Origin: Pseudopedobacter sp036379295
GTDB lineage: Bacteria; Bacteroidota; Bacteroidia; Sphingobacteriales; Sphingobacteriaceae
Length of the DNA stretch: 5,784 bases
Assembly (NCBI GenBank): GCA_036379295.1
Contig: DASVGY010000042.1
Coordinates: 1 to 5,784 of the forward strand
Direction: 5' to 3'
The position numbers were made by a program, and so were the translations under genes. Each line of letters begins with the position of its first letter. The stretch's first letter is position 1. This document shows, piece by piece, positions 5,636-5,784 of this stretch. A model generated the notes under the pieces. It did not search any database. It was given only the letters and a program-made list of their open reading frames with translations, and had not been told where the DNA came from.

Positions 5636-5784
5636 TTATATGTCTAATTTTAAAATTTGTCCAAACGGCAAATCTTTCACCGTTTCCATAATATACGCGG
5701 CCTTATCAGCCAGTCCAATTTTTTCTAATGATTTATCGGGCCTATCCACCCTAAAATAAGCTAAAAGCGTAAAATGATCATCAC
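5636..5784 (-). CDS. C-terminal 49 residues of an unidentified protein (runs off the right edge)
   Basis: Read on the - strand, an open frame enters at 5782 and ends at a TAA at 5638-5636, directly abutting the ftsE ATG at 5635. The tail begins DDHFTLLAYFRVDRP and ends with KDLPFGQILKLDI; there is no stop within it, and its codon use and composition look like real coding sequence. I do not recognise the family from this fragment. It shows no membrane segment, no Cys and no known motif. Its tight junction with ftsE suggests the two are in one operon with ftsE second. Confidence 0.7.
   Translation of the reverse strand, partial: DDHFTLLAYFRVDRPDKSLEKIGLADKAAYIMETVKDLPFGQILKLDI

Overview
The window looks like chromosomal DNA from a member of the Bacteroidota, most likely a Pedobacter-like Sphingobacteriaceae. 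The pointers are low GC, A-rich start regions without a strong Shine-Dalgarno sequence, promoter candidates of the TTG / TAnnTTTG type, and a Cas9 N-terminus of the Bacteroidota type II-C kind. The phylum is well supported; the family is an inference from overall resemblance.

Left edge (1-510): the first 105 codons of a cas9 gene run leftward out of the window. They carry the RuvC-I motif with the catalytic Asp and the Arg-rich bridge helix. Just upstream, on the same strand, is a strong tracrRNA candidate at about 339-407: an anti-repeat, the II-C-like linker ACAATAAGG, a nexus hairpin and a Rho-independent terminator. A Bacteroidota-type promoter sits directly before it. No CRISPR array, cas1 or cas2 is visible; they would lie to the left. 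A second, inverted copy of the tracrRNA-type terminator lies at 483-508 on the + strand with no gene in front of it.

Region 510-1172 has no convincing gene. It holds one doubtful 67-codon ORF on the - strand and, near its right end, a -7 element for prfC.

From 1173 onward the content is housekeeping. prfC (peptide chain release factor 3) reads rightward and converges on a leftward group whose transcription order is: an unidentified gene (C-terminal 49 residues only), an ftsE-like ABC ATPase, grpE and dnaJ. A hairpin terminator follows dnaJ. GrpE and DnaJ are the two co-chaperones of DnaK, which is not in the window. The ftsE-like gene starts directly after the stop codon of the unidentified gene, so those two are probably co-transcribed; grpE-dnaJ may have its own promoter.

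The part most worth following up is the left 510 bases: a tracrRNA-cas9 unit in which the tracrRNA terminator stands only 23 bp before the cas9 start codon, next to an inverted relic or second copy of the tracrRNA 3' end.
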